64,000 bases of DNA, from positions 744,001-808,000 of the forward strand of contig CAWHVG010000002.1 in the NCBI GenBank assembly GCA_963832725.1, read 5' to 3'. Source of the stretch: JAEZBP01 sp963832725 (lineage in GTDB: Bacteria; Myxococcota_A; Polyangia; Polyangiales; Sandaracinaceae). The position numbers were made by a program, and so were the translations under genes. The notes under the pieces were generated by a model that was not told where the DNA came from, made no database searches, and saw only the letters and a list, made by a program, of their open reading frames with translations. This document shows, piece by piece, positions 20,376 through 28,956 of this stretch; position 1 is the stretch's first letter, and every line of letters begins with the position of its first letter.

Positions 20376-21902
20376 CTACTCGGCGGCCTCGGCCAACTCC
20401 ACCTCGATGCCCTCGAGGCGCGCCGCGCCCCCGCGGTCGAGGAGGCTGGTGATCACCCCGGCCAGGCCGGAGAGCAGGAACGCCGGCGGCAGCTCGCCCA
20501 GCGTCTCGAAGTGCGGTCCGACGCCCGGCAAGAGCGGCGCGCCGAACTTGAAGAGCGGCACGCAGGCGAAGCCGACCACCATCGCCGCGACGGCGCCGCG
20601 GCCGGTCATGCGCGGCCAGAAGAGTGAGAGCAGCGTGACCGGGCAGAAGGTCGCGCTGATGCCCGACCAGCCGAAGATCACGAACCAGAACACCGTGCGC
20701 TCCGGGGTGGTGATGGCCACGCCGAGCGCGATCAGCAGCGCCGCCATCGCCAACCCGAAGGTCGCGGCGCGGCTCCGGCCGACCAGCGCCTCGTCGGGCA
20801 GATCCGGCCGCTGCACCTTCTGGTGGACGTCGCGGACGAGCGCGCTGGCGGCCAGGACCAAGAGCGAGTCCACCGTGCTCATGATCGCCGAGAGCACGAT
20901 GGCGATGAAGACGCCGACGAAGAAGAGCGGCAAGAGGTGGTCGACGGCCAGCGGGAGCACCGACTCGCCGCCGTTGCCGAGCACCGACTCGAGCGGCTGA
21001 CCCGGCTCGGTGAGCAGCGCGCGGCCGATCATGCCGATCAGCACCGCGCCCGAGTCGGCCAGCAGCGTGAACACGATGGCCACGGCGGCGCCCTTCGTGA
21101 TCTCGGACTCGTCCTTGAGCGCGATGAAGCGCACGAAGATCTGCGGTGAGCCCAGAAAGCCGAGGCCGATCAGGGTCAACGAGACGACGCCGATCACGCC
21201 GGAGAAGGACCATCCGTCCGGTCCGGCCAGCGAGAGCAAGCCGGGGTCGATGGTGTGGAGGGCGTCCACGACGGGTCCGACGCCGCCGGCCGCGAAGAGG
21301 CCCACGATGGGCAGCGTGGTCAGGCCCAGGAACATCAGCGCGCCTTGGAACACGTCCGACCACGCCACGGCCAAGAACCCGCCGGCCAGGATGTAGACGA
21401 GCACCACCGTGAACCCGACGGCGATGCCGGCGTAATAGTCCCAGCCGAGGAAGCTCTCGAAGGCCTTGCCGGTCGCGTCGATCTGCGCGCTCACGTAGAT
21501 GGTCACGAAGATGACCAGGGCGCCGGCGGAGATGATGCGGAGCACGTGGCCGGTATCCCGGAAGCGGTCCTCCAGGTAGTCGGGCACGGTGATCGAGTCG
21601 TAGCGGTCGGTCAGCCGCTTGAAGCGCCGGCAGAGCAGGAGCCAGGCGCCGGCCACGCCCAGCACCTCGCCGAGCACGACCCAGAAGGCCTTCAGCCCGG
21701 CTGCCGCGCCGAGCCCGGTCAGGCCCATCAGGAGCCACGCGCTCTCGCCGGTGGCCCGCGCGCTGAACGCCACGGCCCAGAACCCGAGGCCTTTTCCCGC
21801 GGCGAAGTAGTCCCGGACGTCCTTCATCCGGCGGGAGGCGGCGGCGCCGATCCCGAGCAGGATCAGCAAGTAGACGGCGATGACGGCGAGCTTCACGACC
21901 AT
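20376..21902 (-). CDS. Sodium/solute symporter (SSS family, PutP-like)
   Basis: A 508-aa membrane transporter starting at ATG 21902 (MVVKLAVIAVYLLILLGIG). The family opening is followed by MKDVRDYFAAGKGLGFWAVAFSARATGESAWLLMGLTG, close to the PutP pattern around the first sodium site. At least a dozen hydrophobic helices can be traced to the C-terminus (PPAFLLSGLAGVITSLL). The sodium/proline permease and related sodium/carboxylate carriers share these motifs, so proline is a possible but unproved substrate. The tail is acidic and short. It is 82 bp from ohrR and convergent with it; no clear regulatory partner is adjacent. Confidence 0.85.
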   Translation of the reverse strand: MVVKLAVIAVYLLILLGIGAAASRRMKDVRDYFAAGKGLGFWAVAFSARATGESAWLLMGLTGLGAAAGLKAFWVVLGEVLGVAGAWLLLCRRFKRLTDRYDSITVPDYLEDRFRDTGHVLRIISAGALVIFVTIYVSAQIDATGKAFESFLGWDYYAGIAVGFTVVLVYILAGGFLAVAWSDVFQGALMFLGLTTLPIVGLFAAGGVGPVVDALHTIDPGLLSLAGPDGWSFSGVIGVVSLTLIGLGFLGSPQIFVRFIALKDESEITKGAAVAIVFTLLADSGAVLIGMIGRALLTEPGQPLESVLGNGGESVLPLAVDHLLPLFFVGVFIAIVLSAIMSTVDSLLVLAASALVRDVHQKVQRPDLPDEALVGRSRAATFGLAMAALLIALGVAITTPERTVFWFVIFGWSGISATFCPVTLLSLFWPRMTGRGAVAAMVVGFACVPLFKFGAPLLPGVGPHFETLGELPPAFLLSGLAGVITSLLDRGGAARLEGIEVELAEAAE

Positions 21903-22096
21903 GGGATCCGACGACACTACCAGCTCCGGTCGGGAATCCGCGCGAGCCGCCCACTTCCCTGGCGTCGCCTCGGCGGTCCGATGCACCGCCCGCGCGCCGC
22001 TCGGGGCCGGCTCCCGGCCGATTTTGCGAGCGATTTCGAGCCGTGCCGAGCTACTCTCGCTTGCAGAACACGCCGTGAGGCGTTGGGAGGGATGGG

Positions 22097-22657
22097 ATGC
22101 AGGTCAAGGGAACCGCCTATCTGGCGCGCAAGACGATGCTGGAGCGAGACAAGGGGGTCGAGCGGGTGGAGGCCCTGATCCGACGCTTCATCGCCGACCA
22201 CCCCGGCTTCCCGAACCCGGTGCTCGCCACGTCGCTCCTTCCGATCCGCGAGTTCATGGAGCTGAACAACCGTTTCGTGGACGAGCTCTACGACGGCGAC
22301 ACCATGTCCTACTGGACCTTCGGCCGCGGCAGCGCCGAGTGGGCGCTCACCGAGGGGCCCTACCGGCGGATCCGCGAGCAGAAGAGCCTCGACGAGTTCG
22401 TCGGGTCCGCACCGCTGCTCTACCGGAACTACTTCACGGAGGGCGGGGCGCGGGCGCAGCGGGACCCCGACGGAACGGTCCAACTCTGGATCGAGGGCAT
22501 CCCGGCCGAGTTCCATCACGTGTACTTCGAGTACGCGATCGTGGGCTATTTCGAGCGCGGGCTGGAGATGGTGAGCGGCAAGCCGGTGCGTCACACCCGT
22601 GTGGCAGGGTTCAGCGCCGGCAACGACCACGTGCACTATCGATACCGCTTGGGGTGA
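22097..22657 (+). CDS. DUF2378-like (TIGR02265-type) myxobacterial protein
   Basis: A 186-aa soluble protein with GGGAGGG Shine-Dalgarno before ATG 22097. It opens with VKGTAYLARKTMLERDKGVE, contains FMELNNRFVDELYDGD and SYWTFGRGSAEWALTEGPY, and ends with RVAGFSAGNDHVHYRYRLG. The length and the opening VKG motif with a long helical bundle recall the DUF2378 paralogous family expanded in myxobacteria, which is also reminiscent of haem-NO-binding-like folds. The assignment is tentative. Three close aromatic/His positions near the C-terminus (NDHVHY) are notable. It is monocistronic. Confidence 0.45.
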   Translation: MQVKGTAYLARKTMLERDKGVERVEALIRRFIADHPGFPNPVLATSLLPIREFMELNNRFVDELYDGDTMSYWTFGRGSAEWALTEGPYRRIREQKSLDEFVGSAPLLYRNYFTEGGARAQRDPDGTVQLWIEGIPAEFHHVYFEYAIVGYFERGLEMVSGKPVRHTRVAGFSAGNDHVHYRYRLG

Positions 22658-22906
22658 TATCGACACGGGGTGGGTTGATCGCGAGCAGCACTCGCCCGAG
22701 AATGCGCCGCCCCCGTGGCGCGTTCTGGCGGCGTTCCTCGAAGGCACTACCGTGCGCCTCTCGAGGCGATCCTCCAACGAATCCCCCCATGCTCTCGCAT
22801 CAGAGCCGCGCTGCACGCCATCCCGACCATGCCCCCGACGCGTTCGTGGGCGGGGCGACCCGTTCGGGCTGGTGGACGTAGCGGCGGGCTCGAACACCCA
22901 CGACGA

Positions 22907-24250
22907 ATGAAGAAGACGTTGACCGCAGCCAAGAGCGGTGGCGCCCGCCGCCGCTCCCGTGACCCCTTCGATCTCTACCTGGCCGGGCTCTCTACGCTCT
23001 CGCCGCCGCTCGATCGCAACGGCGAGGTGAGCGCAGCCCAGCGGCTGGAGCAGGCGGAGGAGGCTTGCCTCGACCGCTTCCTGGACGCCGGGGCGCTCCT
23101 GCCGGAGCTCCACCGCTGGTCCGCGGAGCTCGCCGAAGGCCGAAAAGAGGTGGTGCAGATCGCACACATCGGGAGCTACGAGGGCGCTGACGGGCACGCG
23201 CGCCTCACGCGCCTGCTCCACCGCGCCGTCTCGATGGAGAAGCGCTATCTCGGCCTGCTCGAGGGCCGGACCAAGAAGCGTGGCCAGGAGCGGCGGGTGG
23301 CGACCGACCGGTTGCGCCGCGAGCGCGCCGAGCTGATCCGCAAGATCGGCCTCAACCGCGAGCGCGTGCAGGAGCTGCTCGATCGGATCGGCAGTGATCT
23401 CGACGCCTTCGCCCGCGCCGACGCCCGCCCGGACGAGATCGACTCCGGCGAGGTGATCGCCCGCGCCCAGCAGGTCCTCGGCCGCCGCACCACGGTGCTG
23501 CGCCGCCTCTCCTCCGAGCACGCCGGCGACCGGACCCGGCTCGACCGGGCCCGCAACCAGCTCGCGGAGGCCAACCTCCGGCTGGTCGTGATGCTGGCCA
23601 AGGCCTACCGCGCCTCCGGCGTGCCCTTCCCGGACCTGGTCCAGGAGGGCAACCTCGGGCTGATGCGGGCGGTGGACAAGTTCGACCACCGCGTCGGCAC
23701 CCGCTTCTCCACCTACGCGACCTGGTGGATCCGCCAGTCCATCGCCCGCGAGGTCACCCGCTGCGCCGAGACGGTGCGGGTGCCCTTCGGCATGAACGAG
23801 CGCCGCCGCCGCGCGGCTCGGGTCGCCCGGCAGCTCACCCAGTCGCTCGGCCGCCAACCCGACGAGCACGAGCTCGCCAAGGAGCTCGACGTCTCGGTCG
23901 ATCAGCTCCGCCGCTCGATGGAGGCCACCACGCGCTCCATTTCGCTGCACGCACCCGTCAGCGAAGACGGCGACCGGACCCTGAGCGAGGTGCTGACCGA
24001 CGAGGAGATGCCCGGCCTCGACGACGCCGCCATCGCCCGTGAGCGGGAGGTGCAGGCCCGCGCGCTCCTGTCCAAGCTCTCGCCGCGCGAGCAGCACATC
24101 TTGCGCAAGCGTTTCGGGATCGACGGCGGCGACGACGGCATCACGCTGCGGGAGATCGGCGAAGAGCTCGATCTGAGCCGCGAGCGGATCCGTCAGCTCG
24201 AGGCCATGGCGCTGGACAAGCTCCGCGCCGTGCTCGAAGCGGCGGAGTAG
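22907..24250 (+). CDS. Primary-type sigma-70 factor (group 1/2, RpoD/SigA-like)
   Basis: A 447-aa sigma factor starting at ATG 22907. Region 2 is intact: NLRLVVMLAKAYRASGVPFP, DLVQEGNLGLMRAVDKFDHR, and the promoter-opening FSTYATWWIRQSIAREV. Region 3 follows (VPFGMNERRRRAARVARQL, GRQPDEHELAKELDVS), and region 4 has SPREQHILRKRFGIDGGDD and the helix-turn-helix TLREIGEELDLSRERIRQLE. It lacks the long acidic region 1.1 and is preceded by about 200 residues of helical, Arg/Glu-rich sequence, so it is probably an alternative group 2 factor rather than the housekeeping one. Myxococcota carry several of these. It stands alone, so its regulon is not indicated. Confidence 0.9.
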   Translation: MKKTLTAAKSGGARRRSRDPFDLYLAGLSTLSPPLDRNGEVSAAQRLEQAEEACLDRFLDAGALLPELHRWSAELAEGRKEVVQIAHIGSYEGADGHARLTRLLHRAVSMEKRYLGLLEGRTKKRGQERRVATDRLRRERAELIRKIGLNRERVQELLDRIGSDLDAFARADARPDEIDSGEVIARAQQVLGRRTTVLRRLSSEHAGDRTRLDRARNQLAEANLRLVVMLAKAYRASGVPFPDLVQEGNLGLMRAVDKFDHRVGTRFSTYATWWIRQSIAREVTRCAETVRVPFGMNERRRRAARVARQLTQSLGRQPDEHELAKELDVSVDQLRRSMEATTRSISLHAPVSEDGDRTLSEVLTDEEMPGLDDAAIAREREVQARALLSKLSPREQHILRKRFGIDGGDDGITLREIGEELDLSRERIRQLEAMALDKLRAVLEAAE

Positions 24251-24399
24251 GCCAAACCCCGGTCTCGTGCTCCCAACGCGAGGCCGGGCGGCCGCGCTGT
24301 CGGCGCCGCCCCTCACGATCCCGCGGGCGCGGATGCAGAGGTTTCGGCCTCGTTCGCGTCCCTCCGGGCGAGGTCCCCGGTCGCGACACGAGCGCTCGA

Positions 24400-25185
24400 T
24401 CAGTCGGTCACCAGGGCGGCGAAGTCGAGGCCGGTCAGCAGCCCGAGCACCTCGGGCCCGTCCGTGACAAGGACGGCCCGCGGGCCGGTGGCGGCGGCGC
24501 GGGCAGCGGCGCGGTGGGCCGGCAGATCCGGCGCGACGCACGCGAGGGCCGGGCTCATCCAGTCGTCGACCGGAGTGCCCGAAGGGGCGTCCTTCGCCGC
24601 CAGCGCTTCCCGCTCGGCGAAGACGCCCACCGGCCAGCCCTCGTCGACGACGACGAGCGTGCGGTGATGGCTCGCCACCATCCTGTCCACGGCCAGGGAC
24701 ACGGGGTCGCTGCTGCCGACGGAGACCACCGATCCCGAGACCATCTCCCCGACGGGTCGCGCCACCCGGGCGTCCGCGACCGCGAGCATCAGATCGCGCG
24801 TGGTCAGCACTCCGTCGACCCGGCGGGTGTGGGTCACGTAGAGGCGGTGCACGTGCCGGCGGACCATCCGCTTGGCGGCTTCGGCCAGGCTCGCGCCGGC
24901 CGAGGTGACCTCCACCGGGCTGGACATGTGCTCGCCGATGCGCGCGTCGGGGAGCGTGAGGACCGGGCGCCGGCCGCCCTTGGATTTCATCCGGCCAATC
25001 CGCAAGAGATTGCTGCGCGTGATGACGCCGCCGAGCTGCGCCGTGTCGTCGACCACCGGCAGCGCCGAGACGCCGATCTCGCGCATCCGCCGCTCGGCGA
25101 CGGCGAGCCGCTCCGCTTGGCGTACGGACTGAATCGGCGCGACCATGTAATCGCCGACGGCGATGTTGTCTCCCCAGTGCTTCAC
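24400..25185 (-). CDS. Four-CBS-domain protein
   Basis: A 261-aa protein built of two CBS pairs and nothing else. GTG 25185 is preceded by GGGGAGCGAGGC. CBS1 begins GDYMVAPIQSVRQAERLAVA with VSALPVVDD; CBS2 is around GEHMSSPVEVTSAGASLAEA and HRLYVTHTRRVDGVLTTRDL; CBS3 is GEMVSGSVVSVGSSDPVSLA with RTLVVVDEGWPVGVFAERE; CBS4 is VDDWMSPALACVAPDLPAHR with AVLVTDGPEVLGLLTGLDF. CBS pairs bind adenine nucleotides such as AMP, ATP or SAM. A stand-alone pair of Bateman modules is likely to be an energy-state sensor that acts through another protein. No kinase, transporter or enzyme domain is fused. Confidence 0.88.
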   Translation of the reverse strand: MKHWGDNIAVGDYMVAPIQSVRQAERLAVAERRMREIGVSALPVVDDTAQLGGVITRSNLLRIGRMKSKGGRRPVLTLPDARIGEHMSSPVEVTSAGASLAEAAKRMVRRHVHRLYVTHTRRVDGVLTTRDLMLAVADARVARPVGEMVSGSVVSVGSSDPVSLAVDRMVASHHRTLVVVDEGWPVGVFAEREALAAKDAPSGTPVDDWMSPALACVAPDLPAHRAAARAAATGPRAVLVTDGPEVLGLLTGLDFAALVTD

Positions 25186-25393
25186 GCCTCGCTCCCCGCT
25201 GCGATGGATGGTTGACGGGCATCTACGTACGCACGCCGGTGGAGCAACGTCTGGACGCGGTGGGTCGGGGGCTAGATGAGTCCGTGGCTCGGACGAAGCG
25301 CGTAGCCGACGACACAGTGCGGTCCAAAGCTCGCACCTCGGATCGCCGAGGTGATCGTTTCTGGGGGCAAGCGGTGGAGGTACGGGGTTTGCT

Positions 25394-25410
25394 GTCACCA
25401 CCCGGGTGAC
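25394..25410. promoter_or_regulatory. Small inverted repeat upstream of the 127-aa gene
   Basis: GTCACC and GGTGAC form perfect 6-bp arms around a 5-nt centre (ACCCG), 29 bp before the start at 25439. This is the size of a regulator half-site pair. In the rest of the gap 25186-25438 I see no gene or other structure. Confidence 0.3.
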
Positions 25411-25438
25411 CGCGATCATCCCGAACGGGGGGTATGTG

Positions 25439-25822
25439 ATGACCACGTCGTACGAAACGCACGAGCTACGCTCGGCCCACCACGCCGAGGTGGACCGCCT
25501 CTGCGCGGAGCTCCTCGAGCACGGCAGCCGAGTCACCGCCACCGATAGGCAGGCGGCCGTGCTCGCCGAGCGGGCCCGGGCGCTCGGTTGGCGATTGCGC
25601 GAGCACCTGACGATGGAGAGCGCCGCCCTCATGAACGACGCGGGCGGCGACCGGACGCGGCTCGAGGCGCTCTTGGATCTGCGCCGCGAGGAGGGCGAGC
25701 GGATCGAGCGCGAGCTGGCCAACGCCGAGCGTCGGGCGCGCGGGCCGCTGGAGCTCGTCCACGCCGTCTGCTCCATCGCGCGTGGTACCCGCGCCTGCCT
25801 GGATCGGGCCGCGCACGCCTGA
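25439..25822 (+). CDS. Small helical protein, weakly hemerythrin-like
   Basis: A 127-aa all-helical protein from ATG 25439. Two stretches recall hemerythrin metal-binding helices: RSAHHAEVDRLCAELLEHG and RLREHLTMESAALM, the latter similar to the H-x-x-x-E spacing of HHE proteins. The remaining helices (LEALLDLRREEGERIEREL, LVHAVCSIARGTRACLDRA) lack the other expected His ligands, so an iron site is not established. It shares no strand overlap with a neighbour. The four-CBS gene is divergent to it. Confidence 0.4.
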   Translation: MTTSYETHELRSAHHAEVDRLCAELLEHGSRVTATDRQAAVLAERARALGWRLREHLTMESAALMNDAGGDRTRLEALLDLRREEGERIERELANAERRARGPLELVHAVCSIARGTRACLDRAAHA

Positions 25823-25890
25823 GCGCGTAGGGATCCTGGATCCGCGGGACTATGCGGCAAAGAAACCCGGGTCGAAATTCCGGGCGCAGG

Positions 25891-26060
25891 TACTAGTCCC
25901 CCGTATCCGTGATTCCTACCCAATCTCGGCGGCTCTCGCCGCGCGACTCAGCGTCACTCCTCCTCGACGATGCTGTGGCATCGCCTCGTCGTCGTTCCTT
26001 GATTCGCACGCCGATGGCTCGCCGATATTGGGCACTCACTACGGATACGGGGGACTAGCT
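25891..26060. repeat. 170-bp foldback element with 40-bp inverted ends (MITE-like)
   Basis: The left end (25891-25930) and right end (26021-26060) are imperfect inverted repeats. The outer 18 bp, CTAGTCCCCCGTATCCGT and its complement, match perfectly, and a second block around CCAATNTCGGC also matches. The centre contains further partial pairing around GACGATGC and GCATCGCC, so the whole element could fold as one long hairpin. It carries no ORF. The size and architecture fit a MITE or a large REP-type element. Confidence 0.7.
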
Positions 26061-26068
26061 GGTCCGAC

Positions 26069-26308
26069 ATGGACCAGGTTCGAGCCGACGTCTACCAACG
26101 CTTCGAGGCCATCTGGGCCAACTCGGAGCCCATCCGCAACGCGCACGAGCTCTGGGCGGCGCTGCGCGCGGCGGGCGTGAGCGAAGACGTCGTCACCGAC
26201 GAGTGGCTGCGCTCGCTCTCCCCCGACTGGGTCTACTCGCGGGAAGACTTCCCGTTCGCGGACGAGGGCGTCAACCGCATCTACCGCCGCGAGCTGCTCG
26301 GGCAGTGA
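26069..26308 (+). CDS. Hypothetical 79-aa acidic protein
   Basis: ATG 26069 lies 8 bp after the foldback element. The product (MDQVRADVYQRFEAIWANSE and on to DFPFADEGVNRIYRRELLGQ) has regular amphipathic helices, high Trp and Tyr content for its size and a codon pattern similar to neighbouring genes, which supports a real gene. I recognise no family. The start is fixed only by the ATG; no clear Shine-Dalgarno sequence is seen because the foldback occupies the upstream region. Confidence 0.5.
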   Translation: MDQVRADVYQRFEAIWANSEPIRNAHELWAALRAAGVSEDVVTDEWLRSLSPDWVYSREDFPFADEGVNRIYRRELLGQ

Positions 26309-26395
26309 GCGCGGAGCCCGTTCCGGCGGAGACCCGGAGCGGTGCCCGCCGACCGCCCGGGATGATGTGCGAGCCGCACGACTCGCCGCGCCCCC

Positions 26396-27943
26396 TCAGT
26401 CCAACCCCAAATCCTTCATTCGCAGCTTGAGCCCGCGCGGTGAGACCTCGAGGCGCTCCGCCAGGCGCGGGACGCTCTTCCCCAGCTCGCCCATCAGCAC
26501 CTCCAGCTCCTCGCGCGACACGTCACTGGCCCGCCGGAGCTGCGGCGTACGGTCGATCAGCTCGTAGAGCGAGGCCCGGCTGATCCCGAGCTGCTCCGCC
26601 GCGGGCCCCACCTTCCAGCGGCACTCGCGCATCACCCGGGTCAGCTCCGCGACCTCGATCTCGCTGGGCTTTCGCTTGCGCGGCGGCGCTGGCCCGCGCT
26701 CGCGCCGCGACGGCGCTTCGCTCGGCGCCGGCTCCCGGATCGCCACCTCCACCGCGGCGTCGAGCCGTGCGTGCCGCGCGCCCCGGCTGGCCAGCACAAT
26801 CTGCCGGGCCACGTTGCGGAGCTGGCGCACGTTCCCCGGCCACGAGTGCCTCGCGAGCCGCGACACGACCTCGGCCGGCATCCACGGAGGCGACTCCGGA
26901 TCGCGTGGCTCGAGCCGCTCCTGCAGCCCGAGCGCGGTGAGCTCTTCGCGGAGGAAGGCGTAGAGCAGCCGACCGATGTCGTCACGGCGCTCCGCGAGCG
27001 GAGGAACCTGGATCTCCACCCCCGCGAGTCGGCGCAGGAGCGCTGTGCGGAACGCGCCCTCCGCAGCCGCGCGCCGGAGATCCGTGCCGCTCGCGGCGAT
27101 GACCCGCGCCGATACCCGTTCGGGCGGCCCGCCATCCCCCGGCCCGAGCTCGCCCGTCTCCAGCGCCGCCAGCAACACCGCCTGCACCTCGCGAGGCGCG
27201 TCGCCGATCTCGTCCAAGAAGAGCGTGCCCTCCCGCGCGGCCCGGAAGCCGCCTTCCCGACGCCGGACGCCGCCCGCCGCTCCGGACGCGCTCCCGAAGA
27301 GCTCGCTCGCGGCCGTGCTCGGTGCCATCACGGCCACGTTCATCGCCGCCCACGCGCCCGAGCGCCCGCTCGCCTCGTGAATGGCCCGGGCCACCCGTTC
27401 CTTGCCCGCCCCGCGCGTGCCGCGCACCAGCACCGGCGCATCCGAGCCCGCCGCCTCCCGGATCGCCCGGCGCACCGCCTCCATCGCCTCGCTCCGCCCG
27501 ACCAGCCCGTAGTCCGGCAGCGGCTCGGACTCGGCCGCGTGCATGTGCAGCAAGAGGACGACCCGCTGCGCCAGCTCCACGACCACGCCGCGCGCGAGGC
27601 GATCGGCGTCCAGCTCCACGACGCCCGCCACCGGGACGCCGTCGGCCACCATGCCCGAGCCGTGATCGCCGCGCGACCAGCGCACCCCGCCGCCACGGAC
27701 GCGCTCGAGAAGCGAGGGGCGGCGGGCCACGAAAGGATCGTCGAGGGGTGCCGTGGCCCCTCCCTCGGGCCGGGCGAAGAGCGGATCGAGGCGGCCGAGC
27801 GCGACCGGGCCGGCGTCCAGCTCCGGCAGGAGCGCGCGCGCGCCCACCCGCCCAGCGTCCGGATGATGCAGGACCGTCAGCGCGACGAAGCGCCGGTTCA
27901 CGCCGATTCTGGATGTCGTCGGGTCGCTCATCGCCGCCGTCAT
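26396..27943 (-). CDS. FHA-AAA+-Fis enhancer-binding-protein-like regulator lacking GAFTGA
   Basis: A 515-aa protein from ATG 27943 (ATG 27931 also possible). The N-terminal about 120 residues look like a degenerate FHA domain (VALGRLDPLF, PLDDPFVARRPSLLERV). The AAA+ core has Walker A RGTRGAGKERVARAIHE in place of GESGTGKE, Walker B GTLFLDEIGDAPREVQAVLL, and PPLAERRDDIGRLLYAFLRE. Where sigma-54 activators have GAFTGA, this protein has SGAAGG. The C-terminus contains two Fis-type helix-turn-helix segments (VGPAAEQLGISRASLYELID and VPRLAERLEVSPRGLKLRMK). GAFTGA contacts sigma-54, so loss of it suggests a regulator that no longer opens sigma-54 promoters, or acts by another route. Phosphopeptide input through FHA would fit the nearby Ser/Thr kinases, though no link is proven. 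Confidence 0.82.
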   Translation of the reverse strand: MTAAMSDPTTSRIGVNRRFVALTVLHHPDAGRVGARALLPELDAGPVALGRLDPLFARPEGGATAPLDDPFVARRPSLLERVRGGGVRWSRGDHGSGMVADGVPVAGVVELDADRLARGVVVELAQRVVLLLHMHAAESEPLPDYGLVGRSEAMEAVRRAIREAAGSDAPVLVRGTRGAGKERVARAIHEASGRSGAWAAMNVAVMAPSTAASELFGSASGAAGGVRRREGGFRAAREGTLFLDEIGDAPREVQAVLLAALETGELGPGDGGPPERVSARVIAASGTDLRRAAAEGAFRTALLRRLAGVEIQVPPLAERRDDIGRLLYAFLREELTALGLQERLEPRDPESPPWMPAEVVSRLARHSWPGNVRQLRNVARQIVLASRGARHARLDAAVEVAIREPAPSEAPSRRERGPAPPRKRKPSEIEVAELTRVMRECRWKVGPAAEQLGISRASLYELIDRTPQLRRASDVSREELEVLMGELGKSVPRLAERLEVSPRGLKLRMKDLGLD

Positions 27944-28131
27944 CGGTCCGCCATGGTAGCCGGATGCGTGAGACGCGGGTGACCGCGCTCGACTGACGGT
28001 CGGACGCGGTGCCTCGCCGTCGTGAAGAGGAGAGGCCGAAGTGTGACAGTGCGCCTCGGTGTGTGAGCCTGGGTTCCACTCGCTCGGCTGGCACCACGCA
28101 GCCGCAGGAGCACCCATGGTCGAACCGAGGA

Positions 28132-28899
28132 GTGAGCTTTTCCAACGGACTGCTAACCTCATCGTCGGTGACCCCGTCGGAGTGGAAGAAGCGAGCCGCA
28201 CCGGTCCTCGGCACCCTCGCGCCGTTTCGCTGGCGTGCTCACGAGCGCGCCCTCTTGGCCAAGCACCGCGACGTGGACGTGCCGCACCTGGTCCGGGCGC
28301 TCCTCGACGACGCGCGCGTCCAAGAGGCCGTCCGCGCGTGCAGCGCGGAGCTCGAGGACGTGACGGCGTTGACCGACGGGACGCTGGACGAGCAGCCGAA
28401 GAAGCGTTTCTGGCACATCGGCGCGCCGCGCGAGTCGGATGCGTTCGAGGCGGTGTGCCAGCAGGCGGTGATACACGCCGTCAGCGCCGAGCTCGAGGGC
28501 GTGAGCCCGGTGGGCGTGCTGGCCAGAGCGCTCGCCGTCGCGCCCGAGAGCGCGCTCAGCGGCAGGCTCGACGCGTTCGAGGTCGAGCCGCTGCGGCTGA
28601 TGCGCTACGACGCGCACGCCGTGGTGGAGGACCGCCCCTTCGGGGAGGGACGCGGCCCGGCGCGCGTGGTGCTGCTCAACGATCCCTACACCACGATGGA
28701 ATTCGTGGTGGACGTTCTCCAGCGCTGGCTCGACCTCGATCCCGATGCCGCGATGCGCTGCATGCGCAACGTCCACCAGGGTGGCCGCGACGGCGTGGTC
28801 TTCCGCACCTGGGACGAGGCTCGCCGCCGCGCGGAGGCGGCGCGGCAGGACGCGCGGGAGAGAGGGTTTCCGCTGGAGCTGACGCTCGAGCCGGCCTGA
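28132..28899 (+). CDS. Clp N-domain / ClpS fusion protein (N-degron adaptor-like)
   Basis: About 255 aa; the start (GTG 28132, or GTG 28168) is uncertain. Residues about 20-150 resemble the two-repeat N-domain of ClpA/ClpC: RWRAHERALLAKHRDVDVPH and LVRALLDDARVQEAVRAC, then AFEAVCQQAVIHAVSAELEG and SPVGVLARALAVAPESAL. The C-terminal about 80 residues are ClpS: VVLLNDPYTTMEFVVDVLQR with the Asp and gate Met, AMRCMRNVHQGG with the pocket His, and a closing GFPLELTLE. Normally ClpS docks onto the N-domain of ClpA; here the adaptor and an N-domain-like module are in one chain, with no ATPase. It may present N-degron substrates or act as a decoy. It is monocistronic. Confidence 0.75.
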   Translation: MSFSNGLLTSSSVTPSEWKKRAAPVLGTLAPFRWRAHERALLAKHRDVDVPHLVRALLDDARVQEAVRACSAELEDVTALTDGTLDEQPKKRFWHIGAPRESDAFEAVCQQAVIHAVSAELEGVSPVGVLARALAVAPESALSGRLDAFEVEPLRLMRYDAHAVVEDRPFGEGRGPARVVLLNDPYTTMEFVVDVLQRWLDLDPDAAMRCMRNVHQGGRDGVVFRTWDEARRRAEAARQDARERGFPLELTLEPA

Positions 28900-28956
28900 C
28901 ACGAGCTCGGCTCGCGACCGTGCCGCGCGGTCGACGACGGCGACGGCGCCTTCTTG

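Noticed and set aside
22658..22906. Possible small RNA or tRNA in the gap before the sigma factor
   Set aside because: No cloverleaf, terminator or conserved structure can be drawn; only GC-rich sequence is seen.
24251..24399. Terminator-like GC-rich sequence between the sigma factor and CBS genes
   Set aside because: Several weak stems are possible but none has a clean stem and T run.
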